Positions 34,938 through 43,912 of a stretch of 64,000 bases of DNA are shown piece after piece. Origin of the DNA: Paenibacillus brevis (GTDB lineage: Bacteria > Bacillota > Bacilli > Paenibacillales > Paenibacillaceae); assembly GCF_018919145.1 (NCBI RefSeq), contig NZ_JAHLQJ010000008.1, forward strand, positions 62,001 to 126,000, given 5' to 3'. The position numbers and the translations under genes are program-made. The notes beneath the pieces are model-generated. The model searched no databases. It had not been told where the DNA came from and saw only the letters and a program-made list of their open reading frames with translations. How positions within the stretch are numbered: the first letter of the stretch is position 1; every line of letters begins with the position of its first letter.

Positions 34938-36188
34938 ATGCGTACTGTAATGGGAGCTGTCAGAGCGGAATTGTCTTCCTTTAACTTTTGGAAAATGGCC
35001 TCCCTATGGATCATTTGCTTGTTGTATGTATTGTTCCAGGGGGGCAAAACTTCCTTGATGCTGCTGGCCATGACCCTGGTCTTATCCTGTTATTGGATTA
35101 TAGGAGGGTGGGGAGGCATCCGCAGAACTCAAGGATCAAGAAGCTTGTCTGTAGACGGAGAACGCCCCGTTTTATTAAAGGCCGGCGACGCGGTTCAGAT
35201 ACGCCTCGAGGTTCAGACACCACGGTTCCTTCCGCTGCCCTATATTGTCCTTAAAGAGCACTTGCACAGGCATAATGGGGAGGCATGGGTTTTTCAGGAG
35301 AGTATCATTCCAAGAATGCAGAAGAACAGTACATTGGCTTACCAAACCCCTCCACTGGAGCGGGGCAGATATAGCTTTGAAGATACGGAATGCTATTCCG
35401 AGGATATCTTCGGATGGATGAAGCATAAGAGCAGCTTTATGGCTGGAGGCGAGTTCCGGATTCTTCCTCGTACCGTCTTCATTCCTTATTGGCAATTGCA
35501 GAGCCGAAACTCCCGGCTTGCCGGGACGGAAACGGCGGTATCCATGTCACGGAGGGAGACAACCCAGATTAACGGGGTCCGGGATTATGTGTACGGCGAC
35601 CGTATTTCAAGGATTCATTGGAATGCAACGGCCAAGACAGGCACGTGGAAATCCAAAGAGTTCGAGCATGAGTCGCTCCCGAAGACATTCCTTGTGCTGG
35701 ACGGGCATTCCATCGGCTACATGAAGCCTGAGCAATTTGAACTCGCAGTATCTACCGCCGCCTCCTTGCTTGAATTTGGCGCAAGGCAGCGGATTAATAT
35801 GGGGCTGTGCACACTGGGCAAAGAAATTAGAGGTTTCGCGCCTTCCGAGGGACATCTGGAACGGCTTGAGATGCTGCATCATTTAGTGGATATTCATGCC
35901 GACGGATACGGCTCGCATATCCAGAAGCTGGACAAGGCAAGGATACTGCAATCACCGGGAGCCTTTTTTATCCTGATCAGTCCGCTAAGCGATGAGAACT
36001 TATTTTCTATCTTGCGTTGGGCCAAAAGTCATCACATGACGCCTTATCACATTCATATTGCTGCGAATACGACGGGTTCCGCTCGTAAAAGTCTTGTTAA
36101 GAGCATGCTGCAAGAACGGGGGATTCGGGGGATTTCCGTATCCTCGCTGGCTGAACTGCCTGCTGCGCTTGGAGGTGGAATCCAATGA
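34938..36188 (+). CDS. DUF58 domain membrane protein
   Basis: A 416-residue protein with two adjacent N-terminal membrane helices (~17-50), a beta-rich region, and the DUF58 core around 200 (VRDYVYGDRISRIHWNATAK), which resembles a degenerate von Willebrand A fold. ATG 34938 lies 3 bases after the moxR stop and its stop overlaps the next start (ATGA), so the three genes are translationally coupled. DUF58 proteins are common MoxR partners; their biochemical role is not established. Confidence 0.88.
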   Translation: MRTVMGAVRAELSSFNFWKMASLWIICLLYVLFQGGKTSLMLLAMTLVLSCYWIIGGWGGIRRTQGSRSLSVDGERPVLLKAGDAVQIRLEVQTPRFLPLPYIVLKEHLHRHNGEAWVFQESIIPRMQKNSTLAYQTPPLERGRYSFEDTECYSEDIFGWMKHKSSFMAGGEFRILPRTVFIPYWQLQSRNSRLAGTETAVSMSRRETTQINGVRDYVYGDRISRIHWNATAKTGTWKSKEFEHESLPKTFLVLDGHSIGYMKPEQFELAVSTAASLLEFGARQRINMGLCTLGKEIRGFAPSEGHLERLEMLHHLVDIHADGYGSHIQKLDKARILQSPGAFFILISPLSDENLFSILRWAKSHHMTPYHIHIAANTTGSARKSLVKSMLQERGIRGISVSSLAELPAALGGGIQ

Positions 36189-38437
36189 AGTTCACTGAGC
36201 GTTCCTATTCCTGGTATCATATTCTTTCCGTTATCTGCATCTGGATTATTGCTTTTCAGTGGATTGACTTTACGGTTCCGTTATGGTTTCAGGCAACAAC
36301 GACACTTGTTACGGTTACTCTGCTGATCGTGGGAGCAGTGGAGCTCCTCCCGCTTCGAGCAGGCTGGCGTTGGACGATGAAGCTGTTTGTTGTGGTCGCC
36401 TCCTGGAGAGTGATACTGGTAGGGTATGGTGTATACACTCCAAGCGGACAGCTCTACCCGGACCAGTTGCGTGATATGTCATTATCATTCCAGCCCTATA
36501 TATGGTTTTCGCTCGCTGCTTGGTTTCTTTTTGAGCTAGTCCTGATGGCGGTGAAGGGGAAAGCTCGGATTATGCTGTTTTTAGCAGGTCATCTCATTGT
36601 GTTTGCCGCTCTGGACTCTTTCACACCTTACTATTTATGGATGAACGTAGCATGGATCGTATTTGCGGGCCTGAGCTGGCTGGCCGGCTACCATTTTCGG
36701 GAATATCAATTGAAGTTTCCTCAGGGCTGGGGCGTGTTGAAAAGTCATCCCTTGCAAATTTCCGGCAATATTATTGTCGTATTTGCCTGTGTACTGTTGA
36801 TCGGAATCAATATGCCTGCGGTATCGCCGTTGTTGACTGACCCGTATACCGCCTGGGTGAACCGAAATAGCGGCAGCGGCGGAGGCGAAGGGGCTGTAGA
36901 AACGGCTGCATCGTCCATTTCGACCCTTGCTCCTGCCCTGGAACAAGATGCGGTTGTGTCGGGATACAGCAGAGACGATCAGGAGCTTGGCGGGGGCTTT
37001 GAGTTCAGCTATGGTCCGGTGATGTCCGTTGACTCTTCCGTAAGATCCTATTGGCGGGGAGAGACACGCAGATTATACACGGGCACAGGCTGGCTGGACT
37101 ACTTAAGTGAAGGCAGGAGCAATAAAGGTGTAAACGCAAGTGAAGAGTTTCCGCTGAATGACCCTGCACCAAAGACCGAAACCATGCAAGTTGTACAGAC
37201 AATTACGATGCAAAATGAGCAAATCTATCCAATTTTGTTCGGCGGATATGCCATTGCAAAAGTAGAGTATCTGGATGAGGAGTATCCCGAATTCTATAAC
37301 TCAAGTGCTGCCTGGTATCCGGAAGAGGCGGAGCTGCGCTGGGACACATCCTCTGGAGCTGTTCAGGCATTGAGCAGTGTTGAGCCAACACGTCTCTATC
37401 CAAGAAGATACGCGGTCACTGCCAATATTCCGCTGATTCCGCTGGAAGAGGTGCGTGAAGCCGCATATCAGGAACTGTACCCTGAAGGTTCACGGGATGA
37501 TCAGTATCTGCAGGTGCCCTCGGACTTTCCGGAGCGGGTTCGCCAATTGGCGGAGCAGATCACGTCGGAGGGGGATACCCCTTACAAGAAGATGGAGCTT
37601 CTACAGGCTTATTTGCGGCAAAACTTCGAATATACAAACAAGCCTGATTTATCCCGTAAACAAAGCGATGATTTTGTGGATAGCTTTTTGTTTGAAATAC
37701 AGCAGGGGTATTGTGATTACTTCTCCACATCCATGGTTATGATGGCGCGGACGCTTGGCATTCCGGCACGCTGGGTGAAGGGGTACGCACCAGGCAGCCA
37801 ACCGAGTCCGGAGACATTGGACAGATTCCCGGAGCGGGGCATGGCCTATCAGGTTAACAATGCCGATGCTCATTCCTGGGTAGAGCTGCACTTTGGCGAT
37901 TATGGCTGGATTCCATTTGAGCCTACGCCCGGATTCAATGCCCCAGTACTGTACAAGCAGGACGATAGTGTAGTTGCCTTTGCAGATATAGAACAGCCTG
38001 ACATGTCGGATCGCGAAGCGGCAAGCGGCGGCTTTATAGATCGTGTCTCACCCCAAGCGCTTCGGATCATCTCGATAATTTCAGCAGCGGTTATCCTGGT
38101 CTGGGCAGTGTACCGTTTCCGTTCCAATTTGTATTTCGTATTCATGCGGATGCGAATGGGTCACAAGCTCTCGGCAGCTGAGAAAACCGTTCTGGAGACG
38201 ATGCGGGTAGTTCGAGCCCTCAGGTGGAGAGGGTTTACACGAAGCGAGGAAGAGACACTAAGAGAGACCTTTGCCCATTGGGGTGCTGCCAATCCTGACT
38301 TGTCTTCGATTCTGGACGATTTGCTGCAGGAATTCGAGCTGGCAAGCTACAGCCGGGATGCATATGGGGAAGAGCGCTGGCGGCATGTAAGAGATCTGAG
38401 CAAAGAATTATTCCGCAATACAGGCAAAAGAAGATAA
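36185..38437 (+). CDS. Transglutaminase-like membrane protein (TgpA/DUF3488 family)
   Basis: A 750-residue protein. The N-terminal ~220 residues hold six to seven membrane helices (DUF3488), followed by an external region. The transglutaminase core has Cys510 (QQGYCDYFSTSM) and His563 (NADAHSWVEL); the third position reads FEPTPG instead of the FDPT of many relatives. Another helix (~625-645) and a cytoplasmic C-terminal tail (DUF4129-like) close the protein. It overlaps the DUF58 gene by 4 bases. In Pseudomonas TgpA is essential, but the substrate in Firmicutes is unknown; a cell-surface crosslinking or protease-like role is conceivable. Family assignment is firm, function is not. Confidence 0.88.
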   Translation: MKFTERSYSWYHILSVICIWIIAFQWIDFTVPLWFQATTTLVTVTLLIVGAVELLPLRAGWRWTMKLFVVVASWRVILVGYGVYTPSGQLYPDQLRDMSLSFQPYIWFSLAAWFLFELVLMAVKGKARIMLFLAGHLIVFAALDSFTPYYLWMNVAWIVFAGLSWLAGYHFREYQLKFPQGWGVLKSHPLQISGNIIVVFACVLLIGINMPAVSPLLTDPYTAWVNRNSGSGGGEGAVETAASSISTLAPALEQDAVVSGYSRDDQELGGGFEFSYGPVMSVDSSVRSYWRGETRRLYTGTGWLDYLSEGRSNKGVNASEEFPLNDPAPKTETMQVVQTITMQNEQIYPILFGGYAIAKVEYLDEEYPEFYNSSAAWYPEEAELRWDTSSGAVQALSSVEPTRLYPRRYAVTANIPLIPLEEVREAAYQELYPEGSRDDQYLQVPSDFPERVRQLAEQITSEGDTPYKKMELLQAYLRQNFEYTNKPDLSRKQSDDFVDSFLFEIQQGYCDYFSTSMVMMARTLGIPARWVKGYAPGSQPSPETLDRFPERGMAYQVNNADAHSWVELHFGDYGWIPFEPTPGFNAPVLYKQDDSVVAFADIEQPDMSDREAASGGFIDRVSPQALRIISIISAAVILVWAVYRFRSNLYFVFMRMRMGHKLSAAEKTVLETMRVVRALRWRGFTRSEEETLRETFAHWGAANPDLSSILDDLLQEFELASYSRDAYGEERWRHVRDLSKELFRNTGKRR

Positions 38438-38504
38438 ATATAAGGAAGTTCAGGGTAGAATATGGTATAGTTTGTCGTATGTAAAAAACTGAGGTGAACA
38501 AAAT

Positions 38505-39032
38505 TTGTTTGAAATTTTTATGCCCAAGCTGCGGGTGAATCATGTATTCGACATAGACCTTGAAGGCCTATATGAACAGGGTTACCGCGGAATTATAACG
38601 GATCTTGACAATACACTGGTGGGAGCGAAGGCCCCCCTGGCTACGCCGGAGCTGGTGGATTGGTTCGAGAAGGTCAAGAAAATCGGATTTAAACTTGTGA
38701 TCGTATCCAACAATAATCTGGACAGGGTATCCAAATTTGCTGCCCCTTTAGATATTGAGTTCGTCCATAAAGCTAAAAAGCCGACCGGAGCTTCATTCCT
38801 TCGAGGAATGAAGCTGATGGGTCTTAGTCCGAAGGAGACGATCATGGTTGGTGACCAACTGATGACGGATGTATACGGGGGCAATCGTCAGGGGCTCTTT
38901 ACGGTGCTTGTGCTGCCGATCTCGGTTCAAGATGAAGGATTCGGCACACGCATTAATCGGCGTCTGGAACGTATCGTGAAGTCCCGGCTGGGGAAGTCTG
39001 GATTATGGCTTGAGGAGGACAAACATAAATGA
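38505..39032 (+). CDS. yqeG: YqeG family HAD phosphatase
   Basis: A 175-residue haloacid-dehalogenase-type (HAD IIIA) phosphatase. Motif I is DLDNTLVG, motif II VIVSNNN, the conserved Lys lies in KKPTGASFL, and motif IV reads GDQLMTDVYGG. I accept the TTG start at 38505, because GAGGTG lies 8 nt upstream and the B. subtilis protein also starts a few residues before its LP segment; ATG 38520 is too far from the site. It is the first gene of the yqe cluster and overlaps yqeH by 4 bases. The physiological substrate is not established; a phosphatidylglycerol-phosphate phosphatase-type role is possible. Confidence 0.92.
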   Translation: MFEIFMPKLRVNHVFDIDLEGLYEQGYRGIITDLDNTLVGAKAPLATPELVDWFEKVKKIGFKLVIVSNNNLDRVSKFAAPLDIEFVHKAKKPTGASFLRGMKLMGLSPKETIMVGDQLMTDVYGGNRQGLFTVLVLPISVQDEGFGTRINRRLERIVKSRLGKSGLWLEEDKHK

Positions 39033-40156
39033 CGGAAATGCAAAATACTGCGGACGCAGCCCGTTGCAGCGGCTGCGGCATCAAGCTGCAGACGGAAGCA
39101 CAGGACAAGCCGGGCTATGTTCCGGCACAGGCTTTGGAACGTGAGCCTGTTATCTGCCAGCGGTGCTTCCGGATTAAGAACTATAATGAATCTTCATCCG
39201 TGACGGTGCTGCAGGATGAATTTCTTCGGCTGCTTGGGCAGATTGGAAGCAAGGATGCGCTTGTTATCCACATCGTGGATTTGTTTGATTTCCATGGAAG
39301 CGTTATTTCCGGTTTGCAGCGATTTATAGGCAACAACCCGGTACTTCTTGCCGTGAACAAGACCGACTTGCTGCCCAAGGTTACGAACTGGAACAAGGTC
39401 AGAAACTGGGTGCAGAAGGAAGCCAAAGAAATAGGCTTGAAGGTGGTCGATGTCGTTCTGTGCAGCGCCAAGCAGAACAGCGGGTTCGACCGCTTGCTGG
39501 AGATGCTGTCGCACTATCGGGGAGACCGTGATGTCTATGTAGTCGGTGCTACCAACGTAGGCAAATCTACGCTGATCAATAGGCTGATCCGGGATTACAG
39601 CGATCTGGATCAGGAGCTTACGGTGTCGAGATATCCCGGAACAACGCTGGATATGGTTCATATCCCGCTGGATGACGGCAAGTCGATTATCGATACGCCT
39701 GGAATCGTGTATCCTTCCCGATATAGCGAGCTGGTTAGCCCGCAGGACCTGGGCGTGATCATGCCGGATAAGCCTCTTAAACCGGCGGTATACCAGTTAA
39801 ATGAAGGACAAACCTTATTCTTTGGCGGGTTTGGCCGCTTTGATTTTATCCAAGGCGAGCGTCAGTCCTTCACCTTCTTCGCAAGCAGCAGCATTCCGCT
39901 GCATCGGACCAAACTGGAGCGGGCCGACGAGCTATATGCTGATCATGCCGGGGAGTTGCTATCTCCGCCGGATCGGAGCAGTCTGGAGAAGCTGCCGGAA
40001 TGGACCAGACATGACTTCCGGATACCGAAAGGCCGGCACTCGGATTTGTTTATCTCCGGCCTTGGCTGGATCAAAGTAAATAATGATAGCGGAGCTGTAT
40101 TGGCTGTTCATGTGCCGAAGGGAGTCAAGGTGCTGGAGCGTCCGTCGCTGATTTGA
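39029..40156 (+). CDS. yqeH: Ribosome biogenesis GTPase YqeH
   Basis: A 375-residue circularly permuted GTPase needed for 30S subunit assembly. It has an N-terminal zinc finger (CSGCG near 13-17 and CQRCF near 43-47). The motifs occur in permuted order: G4 (NKTDLLP, ~111), G5 (SAKQN), G1 (GATNVGKST, ~177), G2/G3 (SRYPGTT, DTPGI). A C-terminal RNA-binding part follows. Its ATG overlaps the yqeG stop. Order yqeG-yqeH-aroE matches B. subtilis. Confidence 0.95.
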   Translation: MTEMQNTADAARCSGCGIKLQTEAQDKPGYVPAQALEREPVICQRCFRIKNYNESSSVTVLQDEFLRLLGQIGSKDALVIHIVDLFDFHGSVISGLQRFIGNNPVLLAVNKTDLLPKVTNWNKVRNWVQKEAKEIGLKVVDVVLCSAKQNSGFDRLLEMLSHYRGDRDVYVVGATNVGKSTLINRLIRDYSDLDQELTVSRYPGTTLDMVHIPLDDGKSIIDTPGIVYPSRYSELVSPQDLGVIMPDKPLKPAVYQLNEGQTLFFGGFGRFDFIQGERQSFTFFASSSIPLHRTKLERADELYADHAGELLSPPDRSSLEKLPEWTRHDFRIPKGRHSDLFISGLGWIKVNNDSGAVLAVHVPKGVKVLERPSLI

Positions 40157-40195
40157 AAAATTGGATTTTAGCAGGGAATAGGGGGGAGAGTAACC

Positions 40196-41038
40196 ATGAA
40201 TCTATTGCTAGGAGTGATGGGGGATCCTGTGATTCAATCCAAATCGCCGGTTATGCATCTGGCTGCTCTTCATGCCGCTGGTCTCCCTGGAACTTATGTC
40301 CCGTTACATGTGAAGGCGGATCAATTGGAAAGGGCCATTCAGGGGATTCGGGCGCTCGGGTTTCATGGGGTAAATGTCACGGTACCGCATAAGATCCGGG
40401 TGATGGATTATCTTGACGAGATTGATCCGGCAGCGGCTGCCATTGGTGCCGTCAATACAGTAGTGCATAAAGACGGCAGACTAATCGGTTACAACACCGA
40501 TGGAATCGGATATTTGCGCTCATTGAAGGAAGAGACGGGAGCGAAGCTGAACGGTGCGAACATCGTTGTGCTTGGAGCGGGCGGCGCCTCTCGTGCCATT
40601 ATTTATGCGTTGCTGCAGGAGAAGCCTAATTGCCTCACCATAGCGAACCGGACGGAGGCAACTGCTCAGGGGCTGGTTTCTGAATGGGGACATCTAGGAA
40701 GCCTGTCAGCCTGCGCATATCATAATGTTCGCGGCGCTCTGGAAACAGCGGACATTCTTATTAATACAACTACAGTAGGGATGTATCCGCATATCGAGGA
40801 TATTCCTGTTGAACCGGATTGGTTGCCTTCAGGGATCATCGTCAGCGACTTGATATACAATCCGCTGGAGACCGTATTGCTTACGGAGGCGAAGCGAAAA
40901 AACTGCCGGATTCACAACGGACTGGGCATGTTTATCTATCAAGGTGCTTATGCCTTTGAATTATGGACAAATTCCAGTGCGCCGGTTGCCGAGATGCGAG
41001 CTGCAGTTACCGGTGAATTGAATAAAGAATACTATTAA
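40196..41038 (+). CDS. aroE: Shikimate dehydrogenase
   Basis: A 280-residue NADPH-dependent enzyme reducing 3-dehydroshikimate in the shikimate pathway. Visible motifs are the substrate site (SKSPVMH, NVTVPHK with catalytic Lys, YNTDGIGYL), the nucleotide-binding glycine loop (VLGAGGASRAI), NRT and NTTTVGM. ATG 40196 is preceded by GGGGGGAGAG. It sits in the conserved yqe cluster between yqeH and yhbY. Confidence 0.95.
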   Translation: MNLLLGVMGDPVIQSKSPVMHLAALHAAGLPGTYVPLHVKADQLERAIQGIRALGFHGVNVTVPHKIRVMDYLDEIDPAAAAIGAVNTVVHKDGRLIGYNTDGIGYLRSLKEETGAKLNGANIVVLGAGGASRAIIYALLQEKPNCLTIANRTEATAQGLVSEWGHLGSLSACAYHNVRGALETADILINTTTVGMYPHIEDIPVEPDWLPSGIIVSDLIYNPLETVLLTEAKRKNCRIHNGLGMFIYQGAYAFELWTNSSAPVAEMRAAVTGELNKEYY

Positions 41039-41063
41039 ACAATATTAAGGGGTTATGAACTAC

Positions 41064-41354
41064 ATGCTTAGCGGAAAACAAAAACGTTATTTACGGAGCC
41101 TTGCTCATCATCTTCAACCGATCTTTCAGGTCGGCAAGGGAGGAACGAACGAGCAGATTATCCGTCATATTTCCGAAGCGCTGGAACGCCGGGAACTGAT
41201 TAAAGTCTCAATTCTGAATAACAATCTTGATGATCCGAAGGAGATTGCAGAAGAATTGGCGGAAGGAGCCGAAGCAGAGCTGGTTCAGCTGATCGGCAGA
41301 ACGATTGTGTTGTATAAGGAGTCCCGGGATTACAAGCAGATCGAGCTCCCTTAA
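41064..41354 (+). CDS. yhbY: YhbY-family RNA-binding protein (YqeI)
   Basis: A 96-residue single CRM-domain protein that associates with pre-50S ribosomal particles. The conserved N-terminus LSGKQKRYLRSLAHHLQPIF and the GKGG loop are present. Two ATGs occur; 41064 is preferred because AAGGGG lies 11 nt upstream (against 2 nt for ATG 41055) and it matches the start of B. subtilis YqeI. A terminator-like hairpin follows. Confidence 0.92.
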   Translation: MLSGKQKRYLRSLAHHLQPIFQVGKGGTNEQIIRHISEALERRELIKVSILNNNLDDPKEIAEELAEGAEAELVQLIGRTIVLYKESRDYKQIELP

Positions 41355-41374
41355 CAGAAGATAATTCAAAGAGT

Positions 41375-41399
41375 CGGCTGAGAAGCCAGCCGTTTTTTT
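41375..41399 (+). terminator. Short hairpin with T-run after yhbY
   Basis: CGGCT and AGCCG pair around an 8-nt loop and are followed by seven T. The stem is short, so partial termination before nadD is likely. Confidence 0.5.
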
Positions 41400-41432
41400 G
41401 AACTCGCTTAACAGGGAAGGGGAAGTTGAGAT

Positions 41433-42026
41433 ATGAAGAAAATCGGTATTATGGGCGGAGCCTTTGACCCGATCCATATCGGACACCTGTTGGCAGCCGA
41501 GGCAGCGCGGGAGAAATACGGGCTGGAGGAGGTATGGTTCATGCCTTCGCATATTCCGCCGCACAAGCATCAGGCAGGCGGAAGCGGAGAGCAGCGGCTA
41601 GAGATGGTTAAGGCTGCAACGCATAGCCATCCCGCTTTCAAGCCGCTTGATATTGAGCTGCGCCGGGGCGGGGTATCCTATACGGTAGATACCATTCGTG
41701 CGCTTCGCTCCGAGCATCCTGATCTGGAACTCTATTTTATCATTGGCGCAGATATGGTGAATTACTTGCCTAAGTGGGAAGGGATTGAAGAGCTGGTCGG
41801 CATGCTTCGGTTTATCGGCCTCCAGCGTCCCGGAAGCTTCCTGGAGCTGGATACACTTCCACCGCTGATCCGGGATGCTGTCATGCTCGCGGATATGCCG
41901 CTGGTTGATATTTCCTCGAGTCTGATCCGGTTCCGGATCTCCCGCGGACTCTCCGTCCGCTATATGGTGCCTGAGCCGGTGTATGAATATATCATGGGGA
42001 GCAGATTGTATGAAGTACTCGCGTGA
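41433..42026 (+). CDS. nadD: Nicotinate-mononucleotide adenylyltransferase
   Basis: A 197-residue nucleotidyltransferase that makes deamido-NAD. The GGAFDPIHIGHL segment contains the (H/T)xGH motif, followed by VWFMPSHIPPHK, IGADMV, and ISSSLIRFRI as the ISSTxxR motif. ATG 41433 is preceded by AAGGGGAAG. Its 3' end overlaps yqeK by 17 bases, typical of this pair. Confidence 0.95.
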   Translation: MKKIGIMGGAFDPIHIGHLLAAEAAREKYGLEEVWFMPSHIPPHKHQAGGSGEQRLEMVKAATHSHPAFKPLDIELRRGGVSYTVDTIRALRSEHPDLELYFIIGADMVNYLPKWEGIEELVGMLRFIGLQRPGSFLELDTLPPLIRDAVMLADMPLVDISSSLIRFRISRGLSVRYMVPEPVYEYIMGSRLYEVLA

Positions 42027-42582
42027 ACAACTGATCACTATGATCTCCGGGCAAATGCCGGAAAAGCGCTGGAGACATGTCGAGGGTGTCATGACAACCT
42101 CCGTATCTCTTGCAAAGCGTTATGGAGCCGATCCGGAAAAGGCGGATCTGGCAGCCTTGCTGCATGATCTGGCCAAATTTTGGCCGATGGAGCGGCAGGA
42201 AGCGGTTATGCTTGAGCATGGTCTGCAGCCGGAATTGCTTCAGTATGACCGGCAATTGCTTCATGCGGAGATCGGGGCATATGTAGCGGAGCAGGAATAC
42301 GGAATTCAGGACGAGGAAGTTCTCAACGCTGTTCGCTACCATACGTCAGGCAGAGAGCAAATGACACTGTTGGATAAAATCGTCTGCCTGGCGGATTATA
42401 TCGAGCTTGGCCGAAATTTCCCGGGCGTAGACCGGATCCGGGAGCTGGCTGAGGAGAACCTGGAGAAGGCGTTGATTTGCGGCTTTGATTCCACGATTTC
42501 TTTTCTCTTGCAGCAAGGGAAAATCATATTTCCACTAACGGTGATCGCGCGCAATAGCCTGATCCGTGAGTTAAATGAATAA
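42010..42582 (+). CDS. yqeK: YqeK-family HD phosphohydrolase (diadenosine tetraphosphatase)
   Basis: A 190-residue HD-domain protein. The metal motif is LLHDLAKFW, with the first His in RWRHVEGV and further ligands in LLHAEIGAY and RYHTSG. Members of the family hydrolyse Ap4A symmetrically. ATG 42010 overlaps the end of nadD and is supported by GGGGAG 7 nt upstream; the longer in-frame ORF has no such site. Confidence 0.93.
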   Translation: MKYSREQLITMISGQMPEKRWRHVEGVMTTSVSLAKRYGADPEKADLAALLHDLAKFWPMERQEAVMLEHGLQPELLQYDRQLLHAEIGAYVAEQEYGIQDEEVLNAVRYHTSGREQMTLLDKIVCLADYIELGRNFPGVDRIRELAEENLEKALICGFDSTISFLLQQGKIIFPLTVIARNSLIRELNE

Positions 42583-42618
42583 AAAGAACGATAATACTAT
42601 TTTCAGGAGGTTGAATGA

Positions 42619-42966
42619 ATGGCAGTAGCACCTAATGAATTGCTGCGTATTGCAGTCGCGGCTGCAGAAGACAAGAAAGCGATGAATCTCGTGACACTCG
42701 ATCTGAAGGGCGTATCCCTGATTGCGGATTATTTCGTAATCTGCCACGGGAATTCGGACACACAAGTACAGGCGATTGCAACAGAGGTTCGTAAACGGGC
42801 GCAGGAGGCCGGGGCAACGATTCGCGGAATTGAAGGGCTGAATTCTGCCCGTTGGGTCCTGATGGACCTTGGCGACGTTGTAGTCCATGTATTCCATCGC
42901 GATGAGCGCGAGTATTACAATATTGAGCGTCTGTGGTCAGACGCTAAAGTCGTGGAGAACGTATGA
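42619..42966 (+). CDS. rsfS: Ribosomal silencing factor RsfS
   Basis: A 115-residue protein that binds L14 and blocks subunit joining in slow growth. Family motifs include IADYFVICHGNSDTQVQAIA, IEGLNSARWVLMDLGDVVVH and YNIERLW (each typical). Of two ATGs four bases apart behind AGGAGG, only 42619 is in frame. It overlaps the next gene by 4 bases. Confidence 0.95.
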   Translation: MAVAPNELLRIAVAAAEDKKAMNLVTLDLKGVSLIADYFVICHGNSDTQVQAIATEVRKRAQEAGATIRGIEGLNSARWVLMDLGDVVVHVFHRDEREYYNIERLWSDAKVVENV

Positions 42967-43871
42967 GCCTGATTGCCGGTACGGTTCTTTCACTCCCTGT
43001 ATCCAGAGAAGTATCTCCTTACGGGTATTTCCTCAGCGGGGGAACACAGGATGTGCTGCTGCATTATTCGGAGCTGACCCGCGAAGTAAAGCCCGGAGAT
43101 ACAGTAGAGGTATTTTTATTCTATGATACAGAGGATCGGCTCGCGGCAACGATGAAGAAGCCCTTCCTGACGCTGGGTGAGCTGGCCCTTCTTGAAGTGG
43201 CGGATGTTCATCCCCGTCTGGGCTGCTTCCTTGAGATGGGGCTTGGCCGACAGCTTTTGCTGCCGATCCGTGAGTTGCCCGAGCTGCGGGAACTGCATCC
43301 CAAGGTAGGCGACCGGGTGTATGTCATCATGGAGCATGATAAGCAAGGACGGCTGCGGGCCAAATTGGCCGGGGAGCAGGAGCTGGCACCACTCTGTTTC
43401 CATGCGCCTGAATCCTGGAAGGATGAATGGAAGGAAGCTATCGTGTATAAGCCGCTGCAAATAGGTACCTTTGTCATTGTGGACGGAGGGGTGCTTGGCT
43501 TTGGAGCGATTGGGATGGTTCATGCTTCGGAACGCCCGAGACTTCTGCGGCTTGGTGAGCAAGTGAAGGTTCGGGTCGCGTTTGTTCGCGAGGACGGACG
43601 GGTCAACCTGTCGATGGCCGCCCGCAAAGAAATTGGAATGGGCGAAGATGCCGAACGGATTCTTAGCTATCTGGAAAGCCGTCCCGGCGGAGGAATGCCT
43701 TACTCTGATGCTACGGCTCCGGACTTAATCAAGCAGCGGTTCGGAATCAGCAAGTCTGCCTTTAAACGGGCTTTAGGCAAGCTGATGAAAGAGGGCAAGG
43801 TTACGCAGAGCGAGAACTGGACCTATCTTGTATCTGCCTTGAAAGATAAAGAGAATCAGGAAACAGAGTAA
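42963..43871 (+). CDS. cvfB: S1-like RNA-binding protein, CvfB/YitL family
   Basis: A 302-residue protein with three S1-like OB folds followed by a winged helix. The first fold includes YGYFLSGGTQDVLLHYSEL, the second LGCFLEMGLGRQLLLPIREL, and the third VDGGVLGFGAIGMVHASE and VNLSMAARKEIGM. The C-terminal winged helix has FGISKSAFKRALGKLMKEGK. CvfB affects virulence gene expression in Staphylococcus and binds RNA. It starts within rsfS (ATGA overlap), so it is translationally coupled to it. In B. subtilis the corresponding gene yitL is not in the yqe cluster, so this placement is notable. Confidence 0.9.
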   Translation: MSLIAGTVLSLPVSREVSPYGYFLSGGTQDVLLHYSELTREVKPGDTVEVFLFYDTEDRLAATMKKPFLTLGELALLEVADVHPRLGCFLEMGLGRQLLLPIRELPELRELHPKVGDRVYVIMEHDKQGRLRAKLAGEQELAPLCFHAPESWKDEWKEAIVYKPLQIGTFVIVDGGVLGFGAIGMVHASERPRLLRLGEQVKVRVAFVREDGRVNLSMAARKEIGMGEDAERILSYLESRPGGGMPYSDATAPDLIKQRFGISKSAFKRALGKLMKEGKVTQSENWTYLVSALKDKENQETE

Positions 43872-43912
43872 GCAGCCCACTGCGGCGTATGCTGGAAAGC
43901 GGTGAAGGAACG

